DNA from: Heyndrickxia sporothermodurans
GTDB taxonomy: Bacteria > Bacillota > Bacilli > Bacillales > Bacillaceae_C
Direction: 5' to 3'
Assembly: GCA_018333075.1 (NCBI GenBank)
Contig: BORH01000004.1
Coordinates: 124,001-188,000 of the forward strand
Length of the DNA: 64,000 nucleotides
Shown here: piece by piece, positions 36,484 to 46,175 of the stretch
Numbering within the stretch: the stretch's first letter is position 1
How the letters are laid out: the number at the start of each line of letters is the position of its first letter
Translations under genes and position numbers: made by a program
Notes under the pieces: generated by a model
The model's database searches: none
What the model was told of the DNA's origin: nothing
Seen by the model: the letters and a program-made list of their open reading frames with translations, nothing else

Positions 36484-37464
36484 TTGGCTAATCTTAATGA
36501 AAATCTAGAAACAAATATATCATTAGCTAAGAAAAATTCTTTAACTAAAAAAAATACAAGGTTTTCTTCATTAAAAAAATCATTTCGAAAAAACTGGGAT
36601 CTATATTTATTAATCTCACCAGTTATCGCATATTTCATTATATTTCATTATGTCCCGATGTATGGGATACAAATTGCGTTTAAGGATTATATTGCAACAT
36701 TAGGAATTTGGGGAAGTCCTTGGGTAGGCTTTGATCATTTTGAGAGATTTTTTAATAGCTATTACTTTTGGAGGCTGATTAAAAACACACTTGGAATTGG
36801 ATTATACACGCTTGCTGTTTCTTTTCCTATTCCAATTATTGTTGCGTTAATGCTGAACGAGATTAGAATGAAAAAGCTTAAAAGCTTTGTTCAAACTGTA
36901 ATTTACATTCCACACTTTCTTTCTACAGTTGTTATTGTCGGGATGTTGCTCCTTTTCTTGAAGCCTGATGGTCTTATCAATCAGGTAATAACACTTTTTG
37001 GTGGGAAACCGATATTTTTTATTACTGAGCCTACATGGTTTAAAACGTTATATGTATTTTCAGATGTTTGGCAGACGATGGGATGGAGCTCCATTATATA
37101 TTTAGCAGCATTAACGGCTGTAGATAAGCAGCTTCACGAAGCCGCTATTATCGATGGGGCATCAAGATTACAGCGGATTTGGCATATTAACATACCGACT
37201 ATTATGCCTACAATTGTCATCCTATTCATTTTAAATGCAGGATCTGTTATGTCAGTAGGATTTGAAAAAGTATTTTTAATGCAAAACAATTTGAATCTAT
37301 CAAGCTCAGATGTTATTTCTACATTTGTTTATAGAAGCGGTATTTTGGATGCGGAATATAGTTTTTCTGCAGCTGTCGGGCTCTTTAATTCAGTGATTAA
37401 TTTTATCATGCTAGTCATGGTGAATTACTTTGCTAAGAAAATAAATCAAACTAGCTTGTGGTAG
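36484..37464 (+). CDS. ABC transporter permease, LplB type
   Basis: 326 residues and six helices, opening with the LplB-type pattern LYLLISPVIAYFIIFHYVPM and GIQIAFKDY. The EAA loop is LHEAAIIDGASRLQRIWHI. LplB/YtcP/YtcQ systems in Bacillus and Paenibacillus import larger glycans such as pectin or hemicellulose oligosaccharides. The TTG at 36484 follows AGGGGGTG; an overlapping ATG gives only three codons. It is first in the operon behind the GntR operators and cre. Confidence 0.9.
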   Translation: MANLNENLETNISLAKKNSLTKKNTRFSSLKKSFRKNWDLYLLISPVIAYFIIFHYVPMYGIQIAFKDYIATLGIWGSPWVGFDHFERFFNSYYFWRLIKNTLGIGLYTLAVSFPIPIIVALMLNEIRMKKLKSFVQTVIYIPHFLSTVVIVGMLLLFLKPDGLINQVITLFGGKPIFFITEPTWFKTLYVFSDVWQTMGWSSIIYLAALTAVDKQLHEAAIIDGASRLQRIWHINIPTIMPTIVILFILNAGSVMSVGFEKVFLMQNNLNLSSSDVISTFVYRSGILDAEYSFSAAVGLFNSVINFIMLVMVNYFAKKINQTSLW

Positions 37465-37476
37465 GTGGTGAAACAA

Positions 37477-38358
37477 TTGAATGAGTCACGTTCGGACAAA
37501 ATTTTCTCTTTTACGAATTATTTTTTAGTTATTGTTTTAACATTGCTTATTTTATATCCGTTAATCTTCGTTTTAAGTGCGTCCTTTAGTAATCCAAAGG
37601 AGGTTCTAAATGGTTCGGTCTGGTTGCTTCCGAAAGGATTTAATGTAGATGCCTATATGAAAATCTTTCAAAACAAAGATATTATTAATGGATTTGTAAA
37701 TACACTGAAATACACTGTATTTGGCACGGCAATCAATCTAGTAATGACAATAATGGCCGCTTATCCACTTTCTCGAAAAGACTTTAGAGGTAGAAATCTC
37801 ATCATGGGAATCTTTGTATTTACCATCTTTTTTAGCGGTGGGCTAATTCCTACATATTTGTTAATTAAGGATTTGGGAATGATTGATACTTTTTGGGTCA
37901 TGGTAATTCCTAACGCTGTAGCGGTTTGGAATATTATCATTATGCGAACATTTTTTCAATCTACGATACCGTTTGAATTGCAAGAGGCTGCGATGATTGA
38001 TGGGTGCAGTAATTTACAAATTCTTTGGAGGATAATCATTCCGTTATCTTTGCCAGTAATTGCCGTTATGGTTCTATTTTATGCGGTAGGTCATTGGAAT
38101 TCATATTTCCAAGCATTAATCTATTTACGGGATAAAGAGCTATTTCCACTACAGCTAGTCTTGCGAGAAATTCTTATTCAAAGTCAGGTAGATGACTTAA
38201 TGAAGGGAACTGCTGAAACCCAGGCACAGCAGCAACTACTTGTAGAAGGATTAAAATACTCAATCTTAGTCGTTGCCAATTTACCGATGCTCGTATTATA
38301 TCCTTTCTTGCAAAAATATTTCATGAAGGGGTTTGTGGTTGGTGCTATTAAAGGATAG
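37477..38358 (+). CDS. ABC transporter permease, YtcP type
   Basis: About 293 residues and six helices. The EAA loop is ELQEAAMIDGCSNLQILWRI and the ending KYFMKGFVVGAIKG is typical of YtcP-like permeases. TTG at 37477, behind AGGTGGTG, is favoured over GTG at 37465, which touches the previous stop codon. It pairs with the LplB-type permease. As usual for this class, no ATPase gene is linked. Confidence 0.9.
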   Translation: MNESRSDKIFSFTNYFLVIVLTLLILYPLIFVLSASFSNPKEVLNGSVWLLPKGFNVDAYMKIFQNKDIINGFVNTLKYTVFGTAINLVMTIMAAYPLSRKDFRGRNLIMGIFVFTIFFSGGLIPTYLLIKDLGMIDTFWVMVIPNAVAVWNIIIMRTFFQSTIPFELQEAAMIDGCSNLQILWRIIIPLSLPVIAVMVLFYAVGHWNSYFQALIYLRDKELFPLQLVLREILIQSQVDDLMKGTAETQAQQQLLVEGLKYSILVVANLPMLVLYPFLQKYFMKGFVVGAIKG

Positions 38359-38370
38359 GGAGGAATGTAA

Positions 38371-39996
38371 ATGTTTAATAAGAAAAGTCTATTAATCTTG
38401 TTATCATTAGTTTTAGTTTTTTCATTGGCTTTAATGGGGTGTAGTAAAAAGAAAGAGGTTTCGTCTGAGGACAGAAAAAAGAACTTAGAAAATTTCAATA
38501 AAGAAGGAATGCCGATTGTCAAAGAGAAGATTACAATCAATGGCTTTGCAGCAAAATTTTATTCTTCTCAAGACTGGAGTAAATTAATGCTCTGGAAGGA
38601 ATATGAGAAAAAGTCAAATATCCATGTTAACTGGGAGACTGCTTCAACAGATTCTTTACAAGAGAAAAGAAATTTAATGTTAGCAAGCGGTGAATATCCA
38701 GATATCCTATTTGCTTCTGCTGTTCCGAAAGCTGATTTGTTGAAATACGGGAAACAAGGTGTCTTTCTAAAATTAAATGATTTAATTGATCAGTATGCAC
38801 CAAATTTTAAAAAGGCAATGGAAGAGTTTCCAATTATCAAACAAGGAATTACGATGCCTGATGGAAATATTTATGGGTTACCTACAATTTATGATCCGAA
38901 TTTTAAATCATTAAGAATGGGAACGCCATGGATAAAGAAAGAATGGTTAGATAAGGTTGGTTTAAAGGAGCCGACTACTATAGATGAATTCTATCAAGTG
39001 TTAAAGGCATTTAAAGAAAAAGATCCGAATGGAAATGGCAAAGCAGATGAAATTCCATGGGGTGGTGGATATGGAATTATTGAATCGATCAATTATCTAA
39101 AAGGATCCTTTGGCCTAAATAATCATGGTATTGCAAATCCAAATATTGATTTAGATGAAGGCACAGGAAAACTACGCTTTGTTCCTGCAACAGATAATTA
39201 CAAACAATTATTGGAGTTCTTAAACAAACTGTATAAAGAAGGTTTAATGGATAGAGAGATTTTCACGATTAAAGCACATGAATTTAATTCAAAAGTAACA
39301 AATGGAAATTATGGTGTAATTAATGGTGTTGATCCTGGTGTTGGAAATAATCAAAAGGGATATATCGGTATACCTGTACTAGAAGGTCCATCTGGAGATC
39401 GTAAATATACAGCAATTGGTTCTCCACTAGGTAATATCGGAATGTTTGTCATAACTGATAAAAATAAATATCCAGAACAAACGATTCGTTGGATCGATTA
39501 CTTCTATGGTGAAGAAGGGATAAAGAATTTCTTTATGGGATTTGAAGGCATTACTTATAAAGAAACAGCCAATGGTGAAGTCGAATATACGGATGAAATT
39601 ACAAAAAATCCAGATGGATTAACATTAGACCAAGCAATTAGTAAATATTTAACATGGCCAGGCGGATACTACCCAGGTGTAGTGAAGCAAAAATACTTTA
39701 AAGGAGCAGAAGGTCAGCCAGCATCCATTGAAAATGCTAAAAAAGCTGAACCGAATACAATTACTCAGGATGAAATTTGGCCAGCGTTTAACTTTGATTT
39801 AAAGGAACAAGAAGAATTGACGGCAATCTCCACTGATATTACAACATATATTGATGAAATGAGAGACAAATTTATCACTGGAAAAAGCTCATTTTCTGAA
39901 TGGGATAATTATGTAAAGACACTAGAAAAAATGGGTCTTAAGAGATATATGGAGTTATACCAAGGAGCTTATGAAAAATATATGGACAATAAGTAA
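38371..39996 (+). CDS. Substrate-binding lipoprotein, LipO/YtcQ type
   Basis: 541 residues. Signal peptide with lipobox LALMGC (Cys 24), then the large solute-binding fold of the LipO/YtcQ group (EKITINGFAAKFYSSQD, DEIPWGGGYGI, WPAFNFDLKEQEEL). This size class binds oligosaccharides from complex glycans. It follows the permeases by 12 bp behind GGGAGGAA. The glycan is not identified, although YesL-like and Gfo/Idh neighbours recall rhamnogalacturonan or similar plant-polymer loci. Confidence 0.9.
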   Translation: MFNKKSLLILLSLVLVFSLALMGCSKKKEVSSEDRKKNLENFNKEGMPIVKEKITINGFAAKFYSSQDWSKLMLWKEYEKKSNIHVNWETASTDSLQEKRNLMLASGEYPDILFASAVPKADLLKYGKQGVFLKLNDLIDQYAPNFKKAMEEFPIIKQGITMPDGNIYGLPTIYDPNFKSLRMGTPWIKKEWLDKVGLKEPTTIDEFYQVLKAFKEKDPNGNGKADEIPWGGGYGIIESINYLKGSFGLNNHGIANPNIDLDEGTGKLRFVPATDNYKQLLEFLNKLYKEGLMDREIFTIKAHEFNSKVTNGNYGVINGVDPGVGNNQKGYIGIPVLEGPSGDRKYTAIGSPLGNIGMFVITDKNKYPEQTIRWIDYFYGEEGIKNFFMGFEGITYKETANGEVEYTDEITKNPDGLTLDQAISKYLTWPGGYYPGVVKQKYFKGAEGQPASIENAKKAEPNTITQDEIWPAFNFDLKEQEELTAISTDITTYIDEMRDKFITGKSSFSEWDNYVKTLEKMGLKRYMELYQGAYEKYMDNK

Positions 39997-40026
39997 GCAG
40001 ATTTATTCAATCTAGGAGGACATAAT

Positions 40027-40650
40027 ATGAATACAGTAGTTGGAAAGTTTTATAGTGTTAGTGAAAAAGTGATGAAGATTTTTTATATCCATATTCTTTG
40101 GATTGGTTTTTCACTATTAGGTGGAGTAATTCTTGGCTTTTTTCCAGCTACTGTTTCTATGTTCTCCGTTTTAAGAAAATGGTTAATGAATGAAGAAACA
40201 GGAATTACAAGGTTGTTTTGGAATACATATCGGATGGAATTTGTGAAGGCAAATAAGCTAGGTGGAATTCTCGTATTATTAGCTTATTTGCTTTATGTAA
40301 ACTTTTCTCTATCAAAATTGACTTCTGGATTTACCCATTTAATGATATTTCTCTTTTTACTCATGTTAATTATATTGTTCTGTGTTTTATTGCTTTATAT
40401 ATTTCCGGTCTATGTTCATTTTGATATGAAAATTAGAGAGTATCTTTCCTTATCTATTATGTTAGGAATCTCCTTTCCATTTCATACGATTTTGATGGTT
40501 ATAGGATGTACGCTGCTTTATATTGTTTTTTCATTGCTTCCGGGACTCATTCCATTTGTAAGTATTAGTTTGATAGGGATTGTTATTATGTTTATTGCTT
40601 TAAATGTATTTAAAAGAATTCATACTGGTGAAGTTCAAAAAGTTATGTGA
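40027..40650 (+). CDS. YesL-like membrane protein (DUF624)
   Basis: 207 residues and about five hydrophobic segments. MNTVVGKFYSVSEKVMKIF and LWIGFSLLGGVILGFFPATVSMF are characteristic of the YesL/DUF624 family. These proteins nearly always accompany LplB/YtcP-type sugar importers, but their function is not known. It starts behind CTAGGAGG, 30 bp after the binding protein. Confidence 0.85.
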   Translation: MNTVVGKFYSVSEKVMKIFYIHILWIGFSLLGGVILGFFPATVSMFSVLRKWLMNEETGITRLFWNTYRMEFVKANKLGGILVLLAYLLYVNFSLSKLTSGFTHLMIFLFLLMLIILFCVLLLYIFPVYVHFDMKIREYLSLSIMLGISFPFHTILMVIGCTLLYIVFSLLPGLIPFVSISLIGIVIMFIALNVFKRIHTGEVQKVM

Positions 40651-40683
40651 AGAACTTTTTTCATGACCTTGAAGGAGGATTTT

Positions 40684-41547
40684 ATGATGTTTGGAAATCC
40701 GATTTTCACTTTTTCTGTTATTAGTGACATTCAATTAACCTATGAGAATGAGAAATCACATAAAAAGTTTATTCAAGCATTACATGATTTACATAATATT
40801 GATCCAAATACAGCTGCTATGATTATTAATGGAGATATAGTGAATAACGGCAGAGTGGAAAGCTACCAAAAGATAAATGAAATATTAGATCATCATCCCC
40901 ATCCGAAGAACGTTTATTTTACGATCGGAAATCATGAGTTTTTTAAAAATGATGGAAATGAGCCTTCCATTCAACGATTTTTAGAATTTAGCAAATTAGA
41001 AAAAATTTATTATGAGAAGATCATTTCTGGCTATCCATTTATTTTTTTAGGATCTGAAAGCTGGGGGCCCGTAGGAAGTAAGGAGAAGGATTCAGCTGTT
41101 CTTAGCACGGAGCAATTGAATTGGTTAGCTGAGAGGGCTGAGCATTATAAGCAAATAGATATGCCAGTTTTTGTCTTTCTGCATCAACCGATGCCCCGTA
41201 CATTATATGGAACTGATTTGGAATATTACGAAAATGGAGTCATCCAAGCTGAAGAATTAAAAAGAATAGTATCAGAGATGAAAAATGTTTTTTATTTTTC
41301 TGGTCATACACATTGGGATATGCGTTTTCCCGATATGCTTGCGCAACGTTCTTCTATTACATTCGTGAATACGGGAGCTATATATGATACATGGGGGCCA
41401 GATGGAGAGGGCAATGATACGGTCATTGATCCTGAGGGAAGCCAAGGATTGTATATTCAAGTATATAGTGATCGAATTGAAATAAAAGGACGCGATTTTA
41501 CTAATCAACAATGGATTCAAGAATATCAGTATCGTTTTCCTATATAA
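40684..41547 (+). CDS. Calcineurin-like metallophosphoesterase
   Basis: 287 residues with the metal-site series SDIQLT, NGDIVNNG, GNHEF, and SGHTHWDMR, so a dinuclear phosphoesterase. No signal peptide is seen. It could dephosphorylate a sugar phosphate or act on nucleotides. The ATG at 40684 follows AAGGAGG; the frame from 40663 is longer but lacks a good ribosome site. It is in the GntR-controlled operon. Confidence 0.85.
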   Translation: MMFGNPIFTFSVISDIQLTYENEKSHKKFIQALHDLHNIDPNTAAMIINGDIVNNGRVESYQKINEILDHHPHPKNVYFTIGNHEFFKNDGNEPSIQRFLEFSKLEKIYYEKIISGYPFIFLGSESWGPVGSKEKDSAVLSTEQLNWLAERAEHYKQIDMPVFVFLHQPMPRTLYGTDLEYYENGVIQAEELKRIVSEMKNVFYFSGHTHWDMRFPDMLAQRSSITFVNTGAIYDTWGPDGEGNDTVIDPEGSQGLYIQVYSDRIEIKGRDFTNQQWIQEYQYRFPI

Positions 41548-41582
41548 ATATATTTTTTCAGCAAAAGGGGTTTCGGAAGCAT

Positions 41583-42815
41583 ATGAATGAAGCGATACCT
41601 TCGAAGAAACCTATTATTGTCATTTCTTTAGTAACGGCGATTTGTCTCTTAGGAAATGAAATGCTTTTTATTGTTATGCCTATTTATTGGAAGTTCTTTG
41701 GGTTAACCTCTTTATGGCAGGTGGGGGTTTTGTTATCTGCAAATCGGTTAATAAGAATTCCAATTAATTCATTAGTGGCTTGGTTCTATCAAAAATTATC
41801 GAAACGAATAGGTGTAATTATTGCGGTTCTATTAGCAGTCATTTCTACTTTTTCCTATGGTTATATAAAGGGGATCTGGCTTCTTCTTTTTGCCAGATGC
41901 TTGTGGGGAATATCTTGGTCCTTTTTTCGATTAGGAGGATATTTAACGGTTATATCCTGCAGTACTCCTAAAACAAGAGGTCAGTATGTAGGTTTATATA
42001 ACGGCCTTTGGGGATTAGGAACATTGTTTGGTATGTTATTCGGTGGCTTATTTGCTGAGTTAATAGGCATTCAAATGGTGACAACATTATTTTCAGTTTT
42101 AGGAGCTATTAGTATTTTTTTTGTAATAAAGTTTATCCCTAATACCCGAAGTACTGAAGTGGAATTAAAAAAAGATGAACCTAGTCAAAGGGAAACGATT
42201 TGGAACAATCAGCAGGTATTAGCTGCTTTTGCTACTGGTATAACGGTTGGCTTTGTTATTTATGGAGTTTTTGCATCTACCTTGAGCAAATTGATTGAGT
42301 CACAAATGAATGGAAGCATTGCTTTTCTTGGTTTATCCATTGGTGCAGCATCATTAACTGGGCTAATCCAAGCGATTCGAACAGGGTGGGAACCGATTCT
42401 TGCTCCTATGCTTGGAAAATACTCGGATCAAAAATGGGGTAGAGGCCCGTTGTTAATTATTGCATTAATATCAGCTGCACTTTGTTTTATCCTACTTCCA
42501 TTTAAATTCCCGTTCTTTGTATTTATCATAGTTATTTTTATCTTTCAATTAACTACGACATTATTCATTACAATGAGTGATTCGGTTGCTGCTGATTGCT
42601 CATCACATCAATCACAAGTGAAAATTTTGGCGATGTATACATTATTTGTAGATATAGGAGCTGCTTTAGGTCCGTTCATCGGTTTTATTATCATTGACCA
42701 TTATGGAATTCAGTGGCTCTATTGGTTAACAAGTTCGTTGATTATGGTGCTTGCTTGGTATTGGATTCATGCTTCAAAAAGGAGTCTGTATAGTAAAGCG
42801 ATAGAAATAGAATAA
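41583..42815 (+). CDS. MFS transporter
   Basis: About 410 residues and 12 hydrophobic helices, starting MNEAIPSKKPIIVISLVTA. Motifs include LYNGLWGLGTLFGMLFGG in the first half and KYSDQKWGRGPLL in the second. It belongs to a general MFS_1 group. In this operon it may export or take up a product of glycan breakdown. The ATG at 41583 is chosen; the frame from 41511 overlaps the preceding gene and has no ribosome site. Confidence 0.82.
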   Translation: MNEAIPSKKPIIVISLVTAICLLGNEMLFIVMPIYWKFFGLTSLWQVGVLLSANRLIRIPINSLVAWFYQKLSKRIGVIIAVLLAVISTFSYGYIKGIWLLLFARCLWGISWSFFRLGGYLTVISCSTPKTRGQYVGLYNGLWGLGTLFGMLFGGLFAELIGIQMVTTLFSVLGAISIFFVIKFIPNTRSTEVELKKDEPSQRETIWNNQQVLAAFATGITVGFVIYGVFASTLSKLIESQMNGSIAFLGLSIGAASLTGLIQAIRTGWEPILAPMLGKYSDQKWGRGPLLIIALISAALCFILLPFKFPFFVFIIVIFIFQLTTTLFITMSDSVAADCSSHQSQVKILAMYTLFVDIGAALGPFIGFIIIDHYGIQWLYWLTSSLIMVLAWYWIHASKRSLYSKAIEIE

Positions 42816-42845
42816 AGTACTTATTGTAATAGAGGAGGAAAAGAA

Positions 42846-44108
42846 ATGAGTAAAGTAACTGCTGTATTAATTGGTGCAGGTGATCGTGGTGCAAGAGCAT
42901 ATGCTCCATATGCCCTAGAATATCCACATGAATTTGAAATTGTTGCTGTAGCAGATCCAAATATGGAGAGATTAGAGAAAATTGCCATACAACATCAATT
43001 ATCTGTGGATCAAACCTTTGAAACATGGGAGGATTTATTGAATGGAGAGAAAAAGGCAGATGTAGCAATTATTTGTACGCTTGACAGATTTCACTTTAAA
43101 CCAACGATTGCTGCGTTAAAGGCAGGCTATCATGTCTTGCTAGAAAAGCCGATGTCTCCTGATCCCGCAGAATGTATTGAAATGGAGAGAGTTGCACGTG
43201 AGGAAAATCGTTTATTAACTATTTGCCATGTGCTGCGGTATACAGATTTTTGGTCAAATATAAAAAAGGTAATTGTAGATGGACAGATTGGTGAGGTAGT
43301 TTCTGTTCAGTTGAATGAAAACGTAGAAGTGATGCACATGTCACATAGCTTCGTTCGTGGTAATTGGAATAATAAAGAAAAATCTAGTCCAATGATTTTG
43401 CAGAAGTCTTGTCATGATATGGATATTCTTTCTTATATTATTGATAAACCGTGCTTACGAGTTAGTTCATATGGTTCTTTAATGCATTTCAATGAGAGCA
43501 ATGCTCCAGCTGGTGCTCCAAAGAGGTGTTTAGATGGTTGTCCAGTAGAAGATACGTGTATATTCCATGCAGGTAGATACTATTTAGGTGAAGGGAAAGG
43601 CTGGGCGAGAAAGTTTACAGAGGATTATACAAAAGAAGGAATTGTACACGCTCTCCAAACAACTCCATATGGAAAGTGTGTCTATCAATCTGACAATAAT
43701 GTAGTGGATCACCAGGTTGTGAATATGGAATTTGAGGGTGGAGTAACAGCTACTTTTAGTATGTGTGGTTTTACTAGAGAACAAACGAGAATTGTTCAAA
43801 TTATGGGGACTAAGGGAGAAATCCGCGGAAATATGGAGAATAATAGTATCTCCATTTACAACTTTTTAACTAAGCATGAAACGAATATAAAGTTTAATAC
43901 CCCTATTGGCGGTCATGGTGGGGGAGATATTGCTATCATGAAAAATTTCCTCCAAGAAGTAAAAAATTATACGGATGGAACAAGCTTGTCTTCAGCAACC
44001 GTTTCTTTACGCAGTCATTTGATGGCTTTTGCAGCTGAAGAGTCTCGTCTTCAAAATGGTAAGTCCATTGAAATAGATGAGTTTTATAATGAAATTTCTC
44101 CAGTTTAA
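42846..44108 (+). CDS. Gfo/Idh/MocA-family oxidoreductase with Cys cluster
   Basis: 420 residues. NAD(P) fold (AVLIGAGDRGARAYAP), catalytic-region EKP in VLLEKPMSPDP (about residue 100) and a C-terminal substrate domain with QKSCHDMDIL. A CxxxC-x5-C segment (RCLDGCPVEDTCIFH) may bind a metal or be structural; it is not typical of small Gfo/Idh enzymes. It starts behind AGAGGAGG. It probably oxidises a sugar from the imported glycan. Confidence 0.85.
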   Translation: MSKVTAVLIGAGDRGARAYAPYALEYPHEFEIVAVADPNMERLEKIAIQHQLSVDQTFETWEDLLNGEKKADVAIICTLDRFHFKPTIAALKAGYHVLLEKPMSPDPAECIEMERVAREENRLLTICHVLRYTDFWSNIKKVIVDGQIGEVVSVQLNENVEVMHMSHSFVRGNWNNKEKSSPMILQKSCHDMDILSYIIDKPCLRVSSYGSLMHFNESNAPAGAPKRCLDGCPVEDTCIFHAGRYYLGEGKGWARKFTEDYTKEGIVHALQTTPYGKCVYQSDNNVVDHQVVNMEFEGGVTATFSMCGFTREQTRIVQIMGTKGEIRGNMENNSISIYNFLTKHETNIKFNTPIGGHGGGDIAIMKNFLQEVKNYTDGTSLSSATVSLRSHLMAFAAEESRLQNGKSIEIDEFYNEISPV

Positions 44109-44131
44109 AATAATGATATGAGGTGAAATAG

Positions 44132-44242
44132 ATGGCATTAGTTTCAACAAAAGACATATTAGAAGATGCATATAAAAATCATTATGCTGTAGGTGCATTT
44201 GGAGCTCATAATTTAAAAATCATGAAGGCGATTATAGCTTAA
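44132..44242 (+). pseudogene. Class II fructose-bisphosphate aldolase, N-terminal remnant
   Basis: 36 codons, MALVSTKDILEDAYKN then HYAVGAFGAHNLKIMKAII, closely match the first residues of class II ketose-bisphosphate aldolases (about 285 residues). A proper ribosome site (GAGGTGAA) remains, but the frame ends at TAA and the rest is gone, replaced by a terminator and a dispersed repeat. It shows that the operon once ended with an aldolase. Confidence 0.85.
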
Positions 44243-44274
44243 AACAAGCAACTTAAATACTTAAAATTACTATA

Positions 44275-44314
44275 AAAAACGGTGACAGGCAAAAAAAGCC
44301 TGTCACCGTTTTTT
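44275..44314 (+). terminator. Strong intrinsic terminator of the second ABC operon
   Basis: ACGGTGACAGGC (44279-44290) and GCCTGTCACCGT (44298-44309), extended by A5 and T5 to 17 bp, with a seven-A loop. It functions in both directions by symmetry. Confidence 0.93.
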
Positions 44315-44342
44315 ACACTCTTAAAGACAGGATTACTCCTGC

Positions 44343-44386
44343 TGTCCACCTCGTGTGGAAAATGTCCACGAACGGTGCCTGACACC
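44343..44386 (+). repeat. Dispersed intergenic repeat, copy C
   Basis: It begins TGTCCACCTCGTGTGGAAAA, then TGTCCACGAACGG, and ends GGTGCCTGACACC, which is the reverse complement of the end motif of copies A and B. Confidence 0.7.
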
Positions 44387-44483
44387 TTAATTGTTATTTT
44401 TGAAAGATTTCCACTTTTCTAATTCGGATGAATCAAGTATTGTGTTTATATGTGGATGTGAGATGAGGGGCAGGGAGTTGGTT

Positions 44484-46175
44484 ATGTTATTTACACATAG
44501 TATGAGTACACGGAAGAAGCTTTTTATTATGTTTTTAATTGTGGCGCTTGTTCCGCTTTTAACGTTAGGGATTATTTCGTATTTGCAATCGGCGAAAGTA
44601 GTGAATGGAAAATTATCAAATTATAATCATTTCGCAGGTGAAAAGATAAAAACTCAACTTGATCAAATATTAGTAGATATGTATTACGGTTCTTCTGCTA
44701 TTCAGCAATATTTAGATGATAGTACGGCAATTAATTTAAAGCATCAAAAGCCGGAAACATATTCCGATTTTAAAGAGATGAATAATTTGGAGAGACTTCT
44801 ACAAGCACATAAAAAATCAAGTATTCGCGGAATTTATGTAATCACACCTTCTGGCTATTATTATGGTGGATATGATTTTAAATTGAACGAGTTTAAAAAG
44901 CAGGATCTATGGAAGAGATCCTATTGGAGTGGAAACTCAGAAATTGGTATTTATCAACCGAGCCATTATAAAGATAATAATCCAAAGCATGTTCTCGGTT
45001 TAATCGTTCCGCTGAAGAATTCTTACGGAGTGCTAAATAATGGATCTTTATTAATTGAAACGGATGTAGATAGTTTATTTGATACAATGAAGCTATTAGA
45101 GAAAGATTTGCATTCAAGAATAACGATTAAGGATGAGACAGGTCAGCTTTTATACCATACAAAAAGTGATGAAATAGACTTGGATAATGATATTGTTTGG
45201 CAGGAACATACTCGAATTAATAATTGGGAATTTGAGATTCGGGTGCCTAAGGATTCTTTTTATCAATCCTCTCGAGTTATCTTTAATATCGTATTAATCG
45301 GTATTGTAACGGCGCTTATATTAGCACTCATTCTTTCCTATATCTTCTCCAACCAGTTCACGAAAAGTATTGTTAATTTAAAATTTGCAATGGATGAAGT
45401 GAGTATGGGGATTTTTGAAAATAAGCTTGCTATTGAAACAAAAGATGAAATTGGAAGGCTAGGTAATCATTTTAATCGAATGGTTGATAAAATTAAGCAG
45501 CTAATGGATGAAGTGAGGGCAAAGGAAATAACAAAAAGAGAAGCAGAAATGAAAGCGGTTCATTATCAGATTAATCCTCATCTTCTTTTTAATACGCTAA
45601 ATACGATTCAGTGGAAGGCTCGTCTTGATGGCAATGAGGGAATTGGGAAAATGCTGTTTCATTTAACGAAGGTGCTTGAAGGCAATTTAAATTTTACGTT
45701 TGAACTAGTCACGATAAAAAAAGAGCTTGAAGCGATTGAACATTTCTTAGTGATACAGGAGCTAAGATATGGACCTAATTTTACCTTTTCTTTAAAAATG
45801 GAGGATGGTATTGAGCATGGACTGCTACCTAGAATGACCTTGCAGCCTATGCTGGAAAATATTTTTTTCCATGCTTTTGAAGATGGAAATGGAAAGATTG
45901 AATTGGTCTTCTCTAAAAATAATGGATATTTTCAGCTGCACCTAAGGGATGATGGAAAGGGGATGTCACAGGAAAAGCTCAACGCATTATTTTCGCGACC
46001 TAATGAGAAAGTGCGTGGTGGAATAGGATTGTATAATGTAAAGCAAAAGTTTTATGTTCACTATGGAAATGATTATTGGCTTAGAGCTGATTCAGCTGAG
46101 AAAAAAGGAACGGTAATCTCTATTTCATGGCCAATTCTATGGGGGGATCAAGAAAATGACAAATCCATTAATTAA
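44484..46175 (+). CDS. Sensor histidine kinase, YesM-like
   Basis: 563 residues. Helix near 10-35, an extracytoplasmic Cache-like sensor, a second helix near 270-300, a HAMP linker (NLKFAMDEVSMGIFENK), then His_kinase HYQINPHLLFNTLNTI, whose first His is phosphorylated, and a HATPase with LRDDGKGM and RGGIGLYNVK. YesM kinases sense sugars, often with a binding protein. The ATG at 44484 follows GGGAG; the upstream extension to 44391 runs into the repeat. It overlaps the response regulator by 20 bp. Confidence 0.88.
   Translation: MLFTHSMSTRKKLFIMFLIVALVPLLTLGIISYLQSAKVVNGKLSNYNHFAGEKIKTQLDQILVDMYYGSSAIQQYLDDSTAINLKHQKPETYSDFKEMNNLERLLQAHKKSSIRGIYVITPSGYYYGGYDFKLNEFKKQDLWKRSYWSGNSEIGIYQPSHYKDNNPKHVLGLIVPLKNSYGVLNNGSLLIETDVDSLFDTMKLLEKDLHSRITIKDETGQLLYHTKSDEIDLDNDIVWQEHTRINNWEFEIRVPKDSFYQSSRVIFNIVLIGIVTALILALILSYIFSNQFTKSIVNLKFAMDEVSMGIFENKLAIETKDEIGRLGNHFNRMVDKIKQLMDEVRAKEITKREAEMKAVHYQINPHLLFNTLNTIQWKARLDGNEGIGKMLFHLTKVLEGNLNFTFELVTIKKELEAIEHFLVIQELRYGPNFTFSLKMEDGIEHGLLPRMTLQPMLENIFFHAFEDGNGKIELVFSKNNGYFQLHLRDDGKGMSQEKLNALFSRPNEKVRGGIGLYNVKQKFYVHYGNDYWLRADSAEKKGTVISISWPILWGDQENDKSIN

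Noticed and set aside
40663-40683. Earlier start for the metallophosphoesterase
   Set aside because: AAGGAGG lies inside this stretch and points to the ATG at 40684.
44391-44483. Longer start for the YesM-like kinase
   Set aside because: There is no ribosome site, the added residues are not membrane-like, and GGGAG sits correctly ahead of 44484.
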